Assembly (NCBI GenBank): GCA_029932495.1
Contig: JAOZPY010000145.1
Span: forward strand, 1-6,739
From: Desulfobacterales bacterium
GTDB lineage: Bacteria; Desulfobacterota; Desulfobacteria; Desulfobacterales; JAFDCJ01
Direction of reading: 5' to 3'
DNA length: 6,739 bases
Below the pieces are notes generated by a model, which ran no database searches, was not told where the DNA came from, and saw nothing but the letters and a program-made list of their open reading frames with translations. Shown here one piece after another: positions 1 through 6,739 of the stretch; positions within the stretch are counted from its first letter, which is position 1, and every line of letters begins with the position of its first letter. Both the position numbers and the translations under genes were made by a program.

Positions 1-2
1 AT

Positions 3-1346
3 GCTGCCGAGATGCTTGCCGAAGGCCGGGGCCGAATTGTGCCCTTCCACAATCCAGATGCCATGGCGGAACAAATCATCGACCTTCTGGGCAGCGATGT
101 CGAACGGCACGCCATGCGTAAAAAAGCCTATATGTTCAGCCGCAATGCGGTTTGGAAGGAGGTGTCCCGAAAGTATCTCCAGGTTTTCAGGGAGGTTCAA
201 CTGAGCAGGACCCGGTACCCCCGTCCCCGGTATTCTTATGTTGAGAACATCAAGGTCATCACGAATTTCGAGCTCCCGGAGATCAAGCTGGATCACCTGA
301 AGGCCTTTACCGATGATACCGGAATGTTGCAGCATGCCAACTATACCATTCCCGATCGCACCCATGGCTATTGCACCGATGATAACGCCAGGGCGCTGCT
401 GGTTGCCGCCATGGGTCAAAAATACCTGCCGACAAACGGCTTGGGGCTTGATTTCCTCAGCAGTCATTATCTCGGATTCCTTTTGTATGCCTTTAATGAA
501 AAAAATGGTCGTTTTCGGAACTTCATGAGCTATTCGAGGCAGTGGACGGAGGAGATCGGATCAGAAGATGCACATGGCAGGGCGATCTGGAGCCTCGGCA
601 AGGCGGTGTCGTTTCTTCAAAATCCCGGGCATCTCGCAATGAGCACGACCCTTTTTAACAAGGCTCTGCAAGCTGTCGAGAATTTTCATTCACCTCGCGC
701 CGTGGCTTTTTGTCTGGTGGGCATACATGCCTACCTGGACAAGTTTTCCGGCGACAGTGATGTGCGCAGGATCCGGGAGATCCTTGCCAACAGGCTTTTT
801 GATCAGTTTGAAAACAATGGAACAGACGACTGGCCCTGGCTTGAAAACGCCTTGAACTATGCCAACGGCAAGTTGCCCCATGCCCTCCTCCTATCCGGTC
901 AATGGATACAGCGGAGCGATATGCTCGATATGGGACTCAGATCCCTCAAGTGGCTGCTCACCATCCAAACCGAAGACGGTCATTTTGTCCCAATAGGCAG
1001 CAACGGATGGTATGAACAAGGCGGCCCCAAGGCTCGCTTTGACCAGCAGCCCGTCGAGGCCAATGCCATGATCGAAGCCTGCGTCGAAGCCTTTAACGTC
1101 ACCCGGGATAAATCATGGCTCGACAATGCGGTGATGTGCTTTAACTGGTTTCTCGGGCACAATGACCTGAATATGTCGCTCTATGATCCCAAGACCGGCG
1201 GCTGCCGGGATGGGTTGATGGCGGACGGCATCAACCAAAATGAGGGCGCCGAATCGTCCCTTGCCTGGCTGCTTTCGCTGATGACATTGCAAAAGCTTTA
1301 TACCGACGAGATTTTAAACCAGCCGTCGTCACAAGAAACTGATTAA
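3..1346 (+). CDS. GT4 glycosyltransferase C-terminus fused to a toroid-like domain (5' partial)
   Basis: The reading frame is open from the window edge, so the gene begins upstream; the Met at base 12 is not the real start. 447 residues are visible. Counting from that Met, residues 1-62 look like the last helices of a GT-B family 4 glycosyltransferase (IVPFHNPDAMAEQIIDLL, then a basic helical tail). Residues ~75-430 form a separate helical domain rich in short polar motifs: TDDTG (100-104), DRTHGYCTDDNARAL (115-129), EDAHGRAIWSLG (185-196), DDWPWLENALNYANG (272-286), DQQPVEANAM (344-353) and NQNEGAESSLAWL (408-420). Repeating helix pairs with acidic and aromatic loop motifs suggest an (alpha/alpha)6 barrel like those of glycosidases and sugar 2-epimerases; this fold is inferred. 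The reaction is unknown. I recall similar GT4 fusions in other bacteria, without a characterised activity. It is the first visible gene of a four-gene sugar operon, 14 bp ahead of the next GT4. No membrane segment is visible. Confidence 0.8.
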   Translation, partial: AAEMLAEGRGRIVPFHNPDAMAEQIIDLLGSDVERHAMRKKAYMFSRNAVWKEVSRKYLQVFREVQLSRTRYPRPRYSYVENIKVITNFELPEIKLDHLKAFTDDTGMLQHANYTIPDRTHGYCTDDNARALLVAAMGQKYLPTNGLGLDFLSSHYLGFLLYAFNEKNGRFRNFMSYSRQWTEEIGSEDAHGRAIWSLGKAVSFLQNPGHLAMSTTLFNKALQAVENFHSPRAVAFCLVGIHAYLDKFSGDSDVRRIREILANRLFDQFENNGTDDWPWLENALNYANGKLPHALLLSGQWIQRSDMLDMGLRSLKWLLTIQTEDGHFVPIGSNGWYEQGGPKARFDQQPVEANAMIEACVEAFNVTRDKSWLDNAVMCFNWFLGHNDLNMSLYDPKTGGCRDGLMADGINQNEGAESSLAWLLSLMTLQKLYTDEILNQPSSQETD

Positions 1347-1348
1347 CG

Positions 1349-1354
1349 AAAGGA
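1349..1354 (+). promoter_or_regulatory. Shine-Dalgarno site for the second GT4 gene
   Basis: AAAGGA lies six bases before the ATG at 1361, directly after the TAA of the preceding gene. It is the clearest ribosome binding site in the operon and fixes the start at 1361. Confidence 0.6.
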
Positions 1355-1360
1355 TCGGTC

Positions 1361-2380
1361 ATGCACGTTGCCATGCTCTCGCCCATTGCCTGGTGCACCC
1401 CGCCACGGCACTACGGGCCCTGGGAAAATATAGCATCTCTCTTAACCGAGGGGCTGGTGGCGCGCGGTCATGATGTCACCTTGTTTGCAACCGCGGATTC
1501 GCAGACCAGCGGCACACTGCATGCGATTTGCCCGCAGGGCTATGAAGAAAACCGCTCGCTTATACCAAAAGTCTGGGAGTGCCTGCACATTTCCGAACTC
1601 TTTGAACATGCCGATGGGTACGACATGATCCACAACCACTTTGACTATCTGCCCCTGACCTATACCGGTCTAATCAGCACCCCGCTGGTGACCACTATTC
1701 ACGGCTTTTCATCGCCCGGTATCCTGCCGGTTTACAAAAAATACAACAACACGGTATCCTATGTTTCCATCAGCCATGCCGACCGGTCGCCGGATCTTGA
1801 TTATATCAAGACCATCCATCACGGCATTGACATCAAGCAGTTTGATTTTCAGCCTGCTCCAGACGATTCCCTGCTGTTTTTCGGGCGCATTCATCATGAC
1901 AAGGGTGTCAAAGAGGCCCTGAACATCGCGAGGGCCTGTAATAAAAAACTGATCATGGCGGGTATCATTCAGGACCAGGCCTACTATGACCAATATGTTG
2001 CCCCGCACATAGACAACCACAAGGTGATTTATGTTGGCAGCGTCGGACCAGTTGAGCGGAAACGGCTACTCGGCAAAGCCTGCGCACTGTTGCATCCAAT
2101 ACAGTTTGATGAACCCTTCGGTCTGTCCGTCATCGAATCAATGGCCTGCGGTACGCCCGTGATCGCCTTTGATCGGGGCAGCATGCCTGAACTTATCGAA
2201 AACGGCAAAAGTGGTTTTTTAGTGGGCAACGTGGACGAGGCCATTGAGGTCGTAGCCCGGATTAAAGAGATTGACCGTGGATATTGCCGCCATCAGGTTG
2301 AACGGCATTTCACCGTGGACCGAATGATCGATGAATACATACAAGTCTATGAAATGATTGTACAGGACACACCGGCATGA
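1361..2380 (+). CDS. GT4-family glycosyltransferase, complete
   Basis: A 339-residue cytosolic GT-B glycosyltransferase of family 4, a retaining family that transfers sugar from a nucleotide-sugar donor. The N-terminal Rossmann half starts MHVAMLSPIAW, has an acceptor-side loop PPRHYGPWE (14-22), GLVARGHDVTLFAT (31-44) and IHNHFDYLPL (90-99). The C-terminal donor half has LLFFGRIHHDKG (171-182), and the family EX7E motif is present as EPFGLSVIE with E251 and E259, followed by MACGTPVIAF and GSMPELIENGKSGFLV, which bind the nucleotide sugar in this family. Length is slightly short for GT4 but both halves are complete. The start at 1361 is supported by a good ribosome binding site and by the usual beta-strand start. 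Its stop overlaps the next ATG (ATGA), so translation is probably coupled to the GH130 gene. Donor and acceptor cannot be read from sequence; given the GH130 neighbours, a mannosyl donor is possible. Confidence 0.9.
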   Translation: MHVAMLSPIAWCTPPRHYGPWENIASLLTEGLVARGHDVTLFATADSQTSGTLHAICPQGYEENRSLIPKVWECLHISELFEHADGYDMIHNHFDYLPLTYTGLISTPLVTTIHGFSSPGILPVYKKYNNTVSYVSISHADRSPDLDYIKTIHHGIDIKQFDFQPAPDDSLLFFGRIHHDKGVKEALNIARACNKKLIMAGIIQDQAYYDQYVAPHIDNHKVIYVGSVGPVERKRLLGKACALLHPIQFDEPFGLSVIESMACGTPVIAFDRGSMPELIENGKSGFLVGNVDEAIEVVARIKEIDRGYCRHQVERHFTVDRMIDEYIQVYEMIVQDTPA

Positions 2381-3318
2381 AAACGCATCGTTCAATCATC
2401 GAACGGTCTGAAAAGAATCCCATACTGACAAGGAAGGATGTGCCGTACCCAGTCGCTACCGTTCACAATGCAGGTATCGTCAAACACAACGATCGCTACA
2501 TTATGCTTTTCAGGTCGCATTTACTGAACGGCCGCTCAATCATCGGCAGGGCCGACAGCGAGGATGGTTTTTCATTTACGGTTCATGCCAAACCCTTTCT
2601 TCTACCTTCAACGGACAATGCTTTTGCCGAATATGAAGCATTCGGCGTCGAGGACCTCAGAATTTGCCCTGTAGATGGAGAGTACCTGCTAACCTACAGC
2701 GCCTATTCCCGTCACGGCGTGCGGATTGCCCTTGCACGCACCAGGGATTTTAAAACCGTTGAGCGTATTGCGCTGATCACCCAGGCCGATTTTCGAAACG
2801 TCGTTATTTTCCCTGAAAAGTTCGGTGGCCGGTATGTGCGCCTGGATCGGCCGCATTCGGAGCTTTCGCCCTGGTCCGTCTGGATTTCCTATTCTCCCGA
2901 CCTGGTTCACTGGGGCGATTCGAGGGTGATTATGAAGCCGGTGGCCTATCACTGGGATGAAATGAAAATCGGACCCGGTGCGCCGCCATTTAAAACCGAC
3001 AGGGGCTGGCTTCATATCTACCATGGTGTCTTTAAGACGATGTCCGGAACAGTGTACCGCCTCGGTGCGGCCCTGCATGACCTTGATGATCCGGCCAAAA
3101 TTATCGGCGTTTCCGACCAGTGGATATTGGCGCCTGAGGATCCTTGGGAAGTAAATGGCTATGTGCCCAATGTTGTATTTACCTGTGGCACTGTTCCTGA
3201 AGACGACGGGACGGTAAAAATTTATTGGGGCGGGGCGGATACGGTCATGTGTGCCGGCACGGCACACATTGATGACCTTGTACAGTTATGCCTCACAAAA
3301 AAACGGCCTCCGATGTAG
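2377..3318 (+). CDS. GH130 glycoside phosphorylase/hydrolase, short form
   Basis: A 313-residue five-bladed beta-propeller protein of glycoside hydrolase family 130 (formerly DUF377, PH1107-related). Known members are mostly inverting phosphorylases that cleave beta-mannosides with phosphate to give mannose 1-phosphate; some hydrolyse instead. Family landmarks: NPILTRKDVPYP (14-25), HNAG (30-33), MLFRS (43-47), GVEDLR (90-95) with D93 as the expected catalytic acid, IFPEKFGGRYVRLDRPH (144-160), WDEMKIGPGAPPFKTDRGW (193-211), IYHG (214-217), LHDLDDPAKIIG (233-244) and GYVPNVVFTCG (261-271). Basic residues that could hold phosphate are R140, R155, R158, K197 and H216, which favours a phosphorylase; this is inferred from motif position. 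No signal peptide. The ATG at 2377 overlaps the previous stop and has AGGA nine bases upstream. Exact linkage (beta-1,2, beta-1,4 or other) cannot be assigned. Confidence 0.9.
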   Translation: MKTHRSIIERSEKNPILTRKDVPYPVATVHNAGIVKHNDRYIMLFRSHLLNGRSIIGRADSEDGFSFTVHAKPFLLPSTDNAFAEYEAFGVEDLRICPVDGEYLLTYSAYSRHGVRIALARTRDFKTVERIALITQADFRNVVIFPEKFGGRYVRLDRPHSELSPWSVWISYSPDLVHWGDSRVIMKPVAYHWDEMKIGPGAPPFKTDRGWLHIYHGVFKTMSGTVYRLGAALHDLDDPAKIIGVSDQWILAPEDPWEVNGYVPNVVFTCGTVPEDDGTVKIYWGGADTVMCAGTAHIDDLVQLCLTKKRPPM

Positions 3319-3324
3319 GCTGTT

Positions 3325-4839
3325 ATGAGACGGCATAATCTATCAGTGGGCAGAGATATGGATGGAAAAAAACGGCTACGGCCAAAGGTTAAAAGAGAAA
3401 AGAAGAAAATGCAGGGCGACCCTTCACGCGTTATAACCCGCCTGCATATTCCTGACGGTGCATATCGTATACGAAAAATCATTCAACGCATAACGGACCT
3501 GTCCGATATGGATGCCGAGAAACTTCTTGAAGAAATTATGCATGATTTTTCAGAGCGACACAAAGACATCATGGCTGTTTTTGAACATCACCTTGATGCG
3601 GTAAAAGATTATGTTCCCCGGGATGCTGTGCTCAGCGATGTTCAAAGGATTCTTATCGGCGCCTATTTTACCATGGAGTACTCCATAGAATCGGCCGCCC
3701 TTTTTAATCCTTCAATCGTCCTCCATCCTGATCAAAGCCATTTGGACAAAGGCAGCTTACGCTTTATCATGAGCCTGAGGGCAATCGGCGAAGGGCATGT
3801 TTCTTCTATTGTGTTTCGCAGTGGTGTCCTTGACGGGCACAATACGTTTATCTTCGACCCGGTCAGCGATTATGTCGAGAGGCCTGACGTCCGTTTAAAC
3901 GCAGTTTACGACCGGCATCTTTTCCAGCTGAAGCTTCATGAAATGGATGCCTGCAATGAGGTAACAGCTCATCTCCTTGGCCAGGTACCGGAAGATTTCA
4001 CCTATCATACATTAAAAAATGAAATTGGAGCGCTTCGTGCGAGACCTCTCTTTTCAGAGCTTCGCCAGAACCAAACCTTTGAAATCATGTACTGGCTTGC
4101 GAGTTCCAATTATGAGGTACGTTTCCGGGCTGATCATCGCATATCCGAACGGGTTATCTTTCCCGTTTCGAAAAACGAAAGCAGTGGCATTGAAGACGCC
4201 CGATTCGTGCAATTTTTTGATGAGAACGGCGAAGTTACCTATTATGCGACCTATACGGCTTATAACGGTCTTACAATCCTGCCGCAGCTGATTGAGACAA
4301 AGGATTTTGTCAAATTCAAAGTGATAACCCTCAACGGCAAAGCGATCCAAAACAAGGGCATGGCGCTTTTCCCCCGGAAAATTGACGGCAGCTACGTCAT
4401 GCTATCGCGCCAGGACGGTGAAAACAATCATATCATGTTTTCGGACAATATCCATTTCTGGCAGGAGACCGAAATTATCCAGGAGCCCGCACGTCCGTGG
4501 GAGTTCATTCAGATCGGGAACTGCGGCTCACCTTTGGAGACTGATGAAGGCTGGATCGTGCTCACCCACGGGGTCGGGCCCATGCGTCAGTATGCCATCG
4601 GCGTCATGCTGCTTGATCTAGAAAATCCCGCAAGAGTCATCGCCCGCCTTGGAGAGCCGTTACTTGCACCGCTTGCGGAAGAGCGCGAGGGGTATGTCCC
4701 CAATGTCGTGTATACCTGCGGCGCGATCCTCCACAACGGTGACCTGGTCATTCCCTATGGCATGTCTGATATTCAAACCGGTATAGCAACTGTTGAAGTC
4801 AGAGACTTGATTCACTGTATGCGTGCAGCAGCGTCATGA
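3325..4839 (+). CDS. GH130 family protein, long form with N-terminal helical extension
   Basis: A second GH130 protein of 504 residues, clearly different from its neighbour. Residues ~32-120 are mostly helical (DPSRVITRLHIPDGAYRIRK, then an acidic amphipathic stretch). Residues ~120-240 contain ESAALFNPSIVLHPDQ (122-137) and EGHVSSIVFRSG (156-167). The propeller motifs follow: GIEDARFV (288-295) with D291 as the likely catalytic acid, NKGMALFPRKIDGSYVMLSR (343-362), RQDGEN (362-367), IGNCGSPLETDEGW (397-410), LTHG (413-416), LLDLENPARVIARL (429-442) and GYVPNVVYTCG (456-466). Compared by eye with the short GH130, R155 and K197 are replaced by M359 and Q396, so phosphate handling or substrate may differ. 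The family includes paired beta-1,2-mannoside phosphorylases of different chain-length preference. The start is uncertain: ATG at 3325 gives a lysine-rich, poorly conserved leader; 3358 and 3409 are in-frame alternatives, and none has a strong ribosome binding site. No signal peptide is seen, so a cytoplasmic enzyme is likely. Confidence 0.88.
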   Translation: MRRHNLSVGRDMDGKKRLRPKVKREKKKMQGDPSRVITRLHIPDGAYRIRKIIQRITDLSDMDAEKLLEEIMHDFSERHKDIMAVFEHHLDAVKDYVPRDAVLSDVQRILIGAYFTMEYSIESAALFNPSIVLHPDQSHLDKGSLRFIMSLRAIGEGHVSSIVFRSGVLDGHNTFIFDPVSDYVERPDVRLNAVYDRHLFQLKLHEMDACNEVTAHLLGQVPEDFTYHTLKNEIGALRARPLFSELRQNQTFEIMYWLASSNYEVRFRADHRISERVIFPVSKNESSGIEDARFVQFFDENGEVTYYATYTAYNGLTILPQLIETKDFVKFKVITLNGKAIQNKGMALFPRKIDGSYVMLSRQDGENNHIMFSDNIHFWQETEIIQEPARPWEFIQIGNCGSPLETDEGWIVLTHGVGPMRQYAIGVMLLDLENPARVIARLGEPLLAPLAEEREGYVPNVVYTCGAILHNGDLVIPYGMSDIQTGIATVEVRDLIHCMRAAAS

Positions 4840-4860
4840 TTTTGAGGTTGCCGTCTCCCC

Positions 4861-4887
4861 TGATCATTTTAAACCGGGTGATGATCA
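4861..4887. repeat. Inverted repeat after the sugar operon (7-bp arms)
   Basis: TGATCAT at 4861-4867 is matched exactly by ATGATCA at 4881-4887, with 13 bases between. It sits 21 bp past the stop of the long GH130 gene. The stem is AT-rich and has no T-run after it, so it is not a normal intrinsic terminator. It could be a protein-binding palindrome or chance. Confidence 0.35.
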
Positions 4888-4923
4888 TGAAAATAAGACC
4901 GTGAAACGACAGGCGTTTGTTGT

Positions 4924-4960
4924 CGGCATTGAGGAGAGGGGAGTTTTGGGTTCAATGCCG
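4924..4960. repeat. Inverted repeat / possible RNA hairpin before ftsH (9-bp arms)
   Basis: CGGCATTGA at 4924-4932 pairs perfectly with TCAATGCCG at 4952-4960, and a G-T wobble can be added at each end of the stem. The 19-base purine-rich loop includes GGAGAGGGGAG. No U-tract follows on either strand, so a canonical rho-independent terminator is not supported. It may still limit read-through from the sugar operon, protect the operon's 3' end, or act in the ftsH leader. The rest of the 4840-5023 spacer becomes AT-rich towards ftsH, and I see no convincing -35/-10 pair and no small gene in it. Confidence 0.45.
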
Positions 4961-5023
4961 GAACAAGCACGTGTGAAAAGCTTATGAAAATATATGAATG
5001 CATCTTATGGAAAATAGATTAAA

Positions 5024-6739
5024 GTGAACCCATCCCACAAAAATATTGCTGTTTATATCATGATTGGATTTATGCTGATCATGCTGTTTCGGATATTGAA
5101 TGGACAAGGAAGCAGCGCCTCTATGGGTTACAGTGATTTTGTAAGTTTGGTTGAGAGCGGAAGGGTCATCCGGGTCACGATACAGGGGAACAATATATCG
5201 GGTTTAACCGCGCAAGGACCTTTTCATACATTTGCCCCGAAAGATCCACAACTGATTACGTTGCTCAAGGGGAAAGGGGTGAAAATATCTGCAAAACCCG
5301 AAGAAGGGGCCTCATGGCTCAGGATGTTCCTTTCGTGGGTCCCGATGCTTTTGCTGGTGGGTGTTTGGATATTCTTCATGCGCCGAATGCAGGGTGGCGG
5401 TGGGAATCCACTGTCCTTTGGAAAAAATCGAGCAAGTCTTCTGTCGGACTCGCGGGAGAAAGTCACCTTTGAAGATGTCGCGGGAATTGATGAGGCCAGG
5501 GATGAATTGCAGGAAATCGTCGACTTTCTTCGGGATCCTGGGAAATTCACCCGGCTGGGGGGAAGGATCCCGAAAGGTGTTCTTCTTGTGGGAGCTCCAG
5601 GCACAGGGAAGACGTTACTGGCAAGGGCAATAGCCGGTGTGGCGGATGTCCCCTTTTTCAGTATAAGCGGATCGGATTTTGTAGAGATGTTCGTGGGTGT
5701 TGGTGCTTCAAGGGTCAGAAATCTCTTCAAGGAGGGCAAAAAAAATGCTCCCTGCATCATATTTGTGGATGAGATTGACGCGGTTGGTCGCCGCCGGGGT
5801 GCGGGTTTAGGGGGTGGACATGATGAAAAAGAACAGACCCTCAACCAGCTTCTGGTGGAGATGGACGGCTTTGAATCCAATGAGGGCGTCATTTTGATTT
5901 CAGCCACAAACAGGCCCGATGTGCTTGATCCCGCTCTATTGAGACCCGGGCGATTCGACAGACAAGTAGTTGTCTCTGTTCCTGACATAATGGGGAGAGT
6001 GGGAATCCTGAAAGTCCATGTAAAAAAGACGCCCCTGTCAAATGATGTCGATATCAAAGCCCTTGCAAGGGGGACTCCCGGGTTTACCGGGGCTGACATT
6101 GAGAATATGGTGAATGAGGCCGCACTGATGGCGGCCAGACGCGGAAAGGACAGGTTGGAGATGATCGACTTTGAAGACGCCAAGGACAAGGTCATGATGG
6201 GGCCTGAGCGGAAAAGCATGATTATCTCTGAAGAGGAAAAAAGAGACATGGCTTATCACGAGGCAGGGCATGCCCTTGTGGCAAGACTCCTTCCCGGTAC
6301 AGATCCCATTCATAAGGTAACCATCATTCCCCGGGGTCGATCTCTTGGCCTGACGCAGCAGCTCCCCATAAATGAAAAACACACCTATCCTAAAGATGAC
6401 TTGGAGAACAATATAAGCATCTTGATGGGTGGCAGGGCTGCGGAAGAGATTGTGCTCAATACCCAGACAACAGGAGTGGCAAGTGATATTGAAAAGGCGT
6501 CCGGTCTTGCAAGAAAGATGGTCTGTGAGTACGGTATGAGCGAAGAACTGGGACCTGTTGCCTTTGGCAAAAAGGAAGCGCAGATATTTCTTGGCAGTGA
6601 GTTTACCCGGCACAGGGATTTCAGTGAAATGACGTCACAAAGGATTGACGAGGAAGTCAGAAATATTATAATCGGGGCCTCCGAAAAGGCTACACGGCTC
6701 ATTGAGGATAACCTGGGTATCCTTCACAAGATGGCCAAT
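5024..6739 (+). CDS. ftsH: ATP-dependent zinc metalloprotease FtsH (3' partial)
   Basis: Inner-membrane AAA+ protease that forms a hexamer, unfolds membrane and soluble proteins and degrades them. 572 residues are visible and the end lies outside the window; full-length FtsH is usually 600-650. Order: membrane helix 1 (~8-24), short periplasmic FtsH_ext region (~30-100), membrane helix 2 (~103-119), Gly-rich linker, AAA module with Walker A GAPGTGKT (190-197), pore loop FVGVG (223-227), Walker B IIFVDEID (245-252) and second region of homology ATNRP...RPGRFDR (294-313), then the M41 peptidase with HEAGH (412-416) and the third zinc ligand D488 in SDIEKA. All key residues are intact. GTG at 5024 is chosen because MNPSHKNIAVYIMIGF matches the usual FtsH N-terminus and a TAG lies in frame at 5015; the first ATG (5060) would cut into membrane helix 1. 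The ribosome binding site is weak. It is separated from the sugar operon by 184 bp and is probably transcribed on its own. Confidence 0.97.
   Translation, partial: MNPSHKNIAVYIMIGFMLIMLFRILNGQGSSASMGYSDFVSLVESGRVIRVTIQGNNISGLTAQGPFHTFAPKDPQLITLLKGKGVKISAKPEEGASWLRMFLSWVPMLLLVGVWIFFMRRMQGGGGNPLSFGKNRASLLSDSREKVTFEDVAGIDEARDELQEIVDFLRDPGKFTRLGGRIPKGVLLVGAPGTGKTLLARAIAGVADVPFFSISGSDFVEMFVGVGASRVRNLFKEGKKNAPCIIFVDEIDAVGRRRGAGLGGGHDEKEQTLNQLLVEMDGFESNEGVILISATNRPDVLDPALLRPGRFDRQVVVSVPDIMGRVGILKVHVKKTPLSNDVDIKALARGTPGFTGADIENMVNEAALMAARRGKDRLEMIDFEDAKDKVMMGPERKSMIISEEEKRDMAYHEAGHALVARLLPGTDPIHKVTIIPRGRSLGLTQQLPINEKHTYPKDDLENNISILMGGRAAEEIVLNTQTTGVASDIEKASGLARKMVCEYGMSEELGPVAFGKKEAQIFLGSEFTRHRDFSEMTSQRIDEEVRNIIIGASEKATRLIEDNLGILHKMAN

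Noticed and set aside
12..14. ATG at base 12 as the start of the first gene
   Set aside because: The frame is open to the window edge and the first residues are already the tail of a GT4 domain, so the true start is upstream of the window.
2689..3267. 192-residue open frame on the minus strand
   Set aside because: It is antisense to the short GH130 gene, whose + strand frame is strongly supported by family motifs. The product resembles nothing and has no clear ribosome binding site.
4924..4960. Canonical rho-independent terminator
   Set aside because: The stem is good, but there is no U-tract after it in either direction, so it is listed only as an inverted repeat.
4961..5023. Sigma-70 or heat-shock promoter for ftsH
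   Set aside because: The stretch is AT-rich, with partial matches such as TATATG at 4991 and CTTATGAA at 4981, but no -35/-10 pair with proper spacing and good consensus could be found.
5224..6249. 341-residue open frame on the minus strand
   Set aside because: It lies wholly antisense to ftsH, which has every expected FtsH motif. The minus-strand product is Ser/Pro-rich low-complexity sequence with no recognisable domain, typical of an antisense shadow.
6038..6702. Overlapping minus-strand open frames under the ftsH protease domain
   Set aside because: Both are antisense to the conserved M41 protease region and overlap each other, so they are shadows of the ftsH codons.

Overview
The window holds five protein genes, all on the + strand: the 3' part of a gene that begins before the window, three complete genes, and the 5' part of a gene that runs off the right end. 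Coding density is high. No RNA gene, insertion sequence, CRISPR array or phage feature was seen. Protein style and moderate GC suggest a Gram-negative bacterium, most likely a Desulfobacterota (deltaproteobacterial) relative. That placement is inferred from general likeness of the glycosyltransferase/GH130 set and of FtsH, and no phylogenetic marker in the window proves it.

Region 1 (3-4839) is a compact carbohydrate operon. It contains (a) the end of a GT4 glycosyltransferase fused to a ~370-residue domain that looks like an (alpha/alpha)6 toroid of unknown activity; (b) a complete 339-aa GT4 glycosyltransferase; (c) a 313-aa GH130 protein; and (d) a 504-aa GH130 protein with a long N-terminal extension. 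Junctions are tight: 14 bp, a 4-bp ATGA overlap, and 6 bp (or 39 or 90 bp if gene 4 starts later). The four genes are therefore probably co-transcribed. None of the four shows a signal peptide or membrane segment in the part visible, and no transporter is in view, so they probably act in the cytoplasm.

Putting two retaining-type GT4 transferases beside two GH130 enzymes (a family of beta-mannoside phosphorylases and hydrolases) pairs synthesis with breakdown of an oligosaccharide. A plausible but unproven reading is an intracellular mannose-containing reserve or compatible glycan that is made and then recycled by phosphorolysis.

Region 2 (4840-5023) is a 184-bp spacer with two inverted repeats and no clear promoter. 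Region 3 (5024-6739) is ftsH, the membrane-anchored AAA+ zinc protease, starting at a GTG. Its first 572 residues are present and all catalytic motifs are intact. It looks like a separate transcription unit from the sugar operon.
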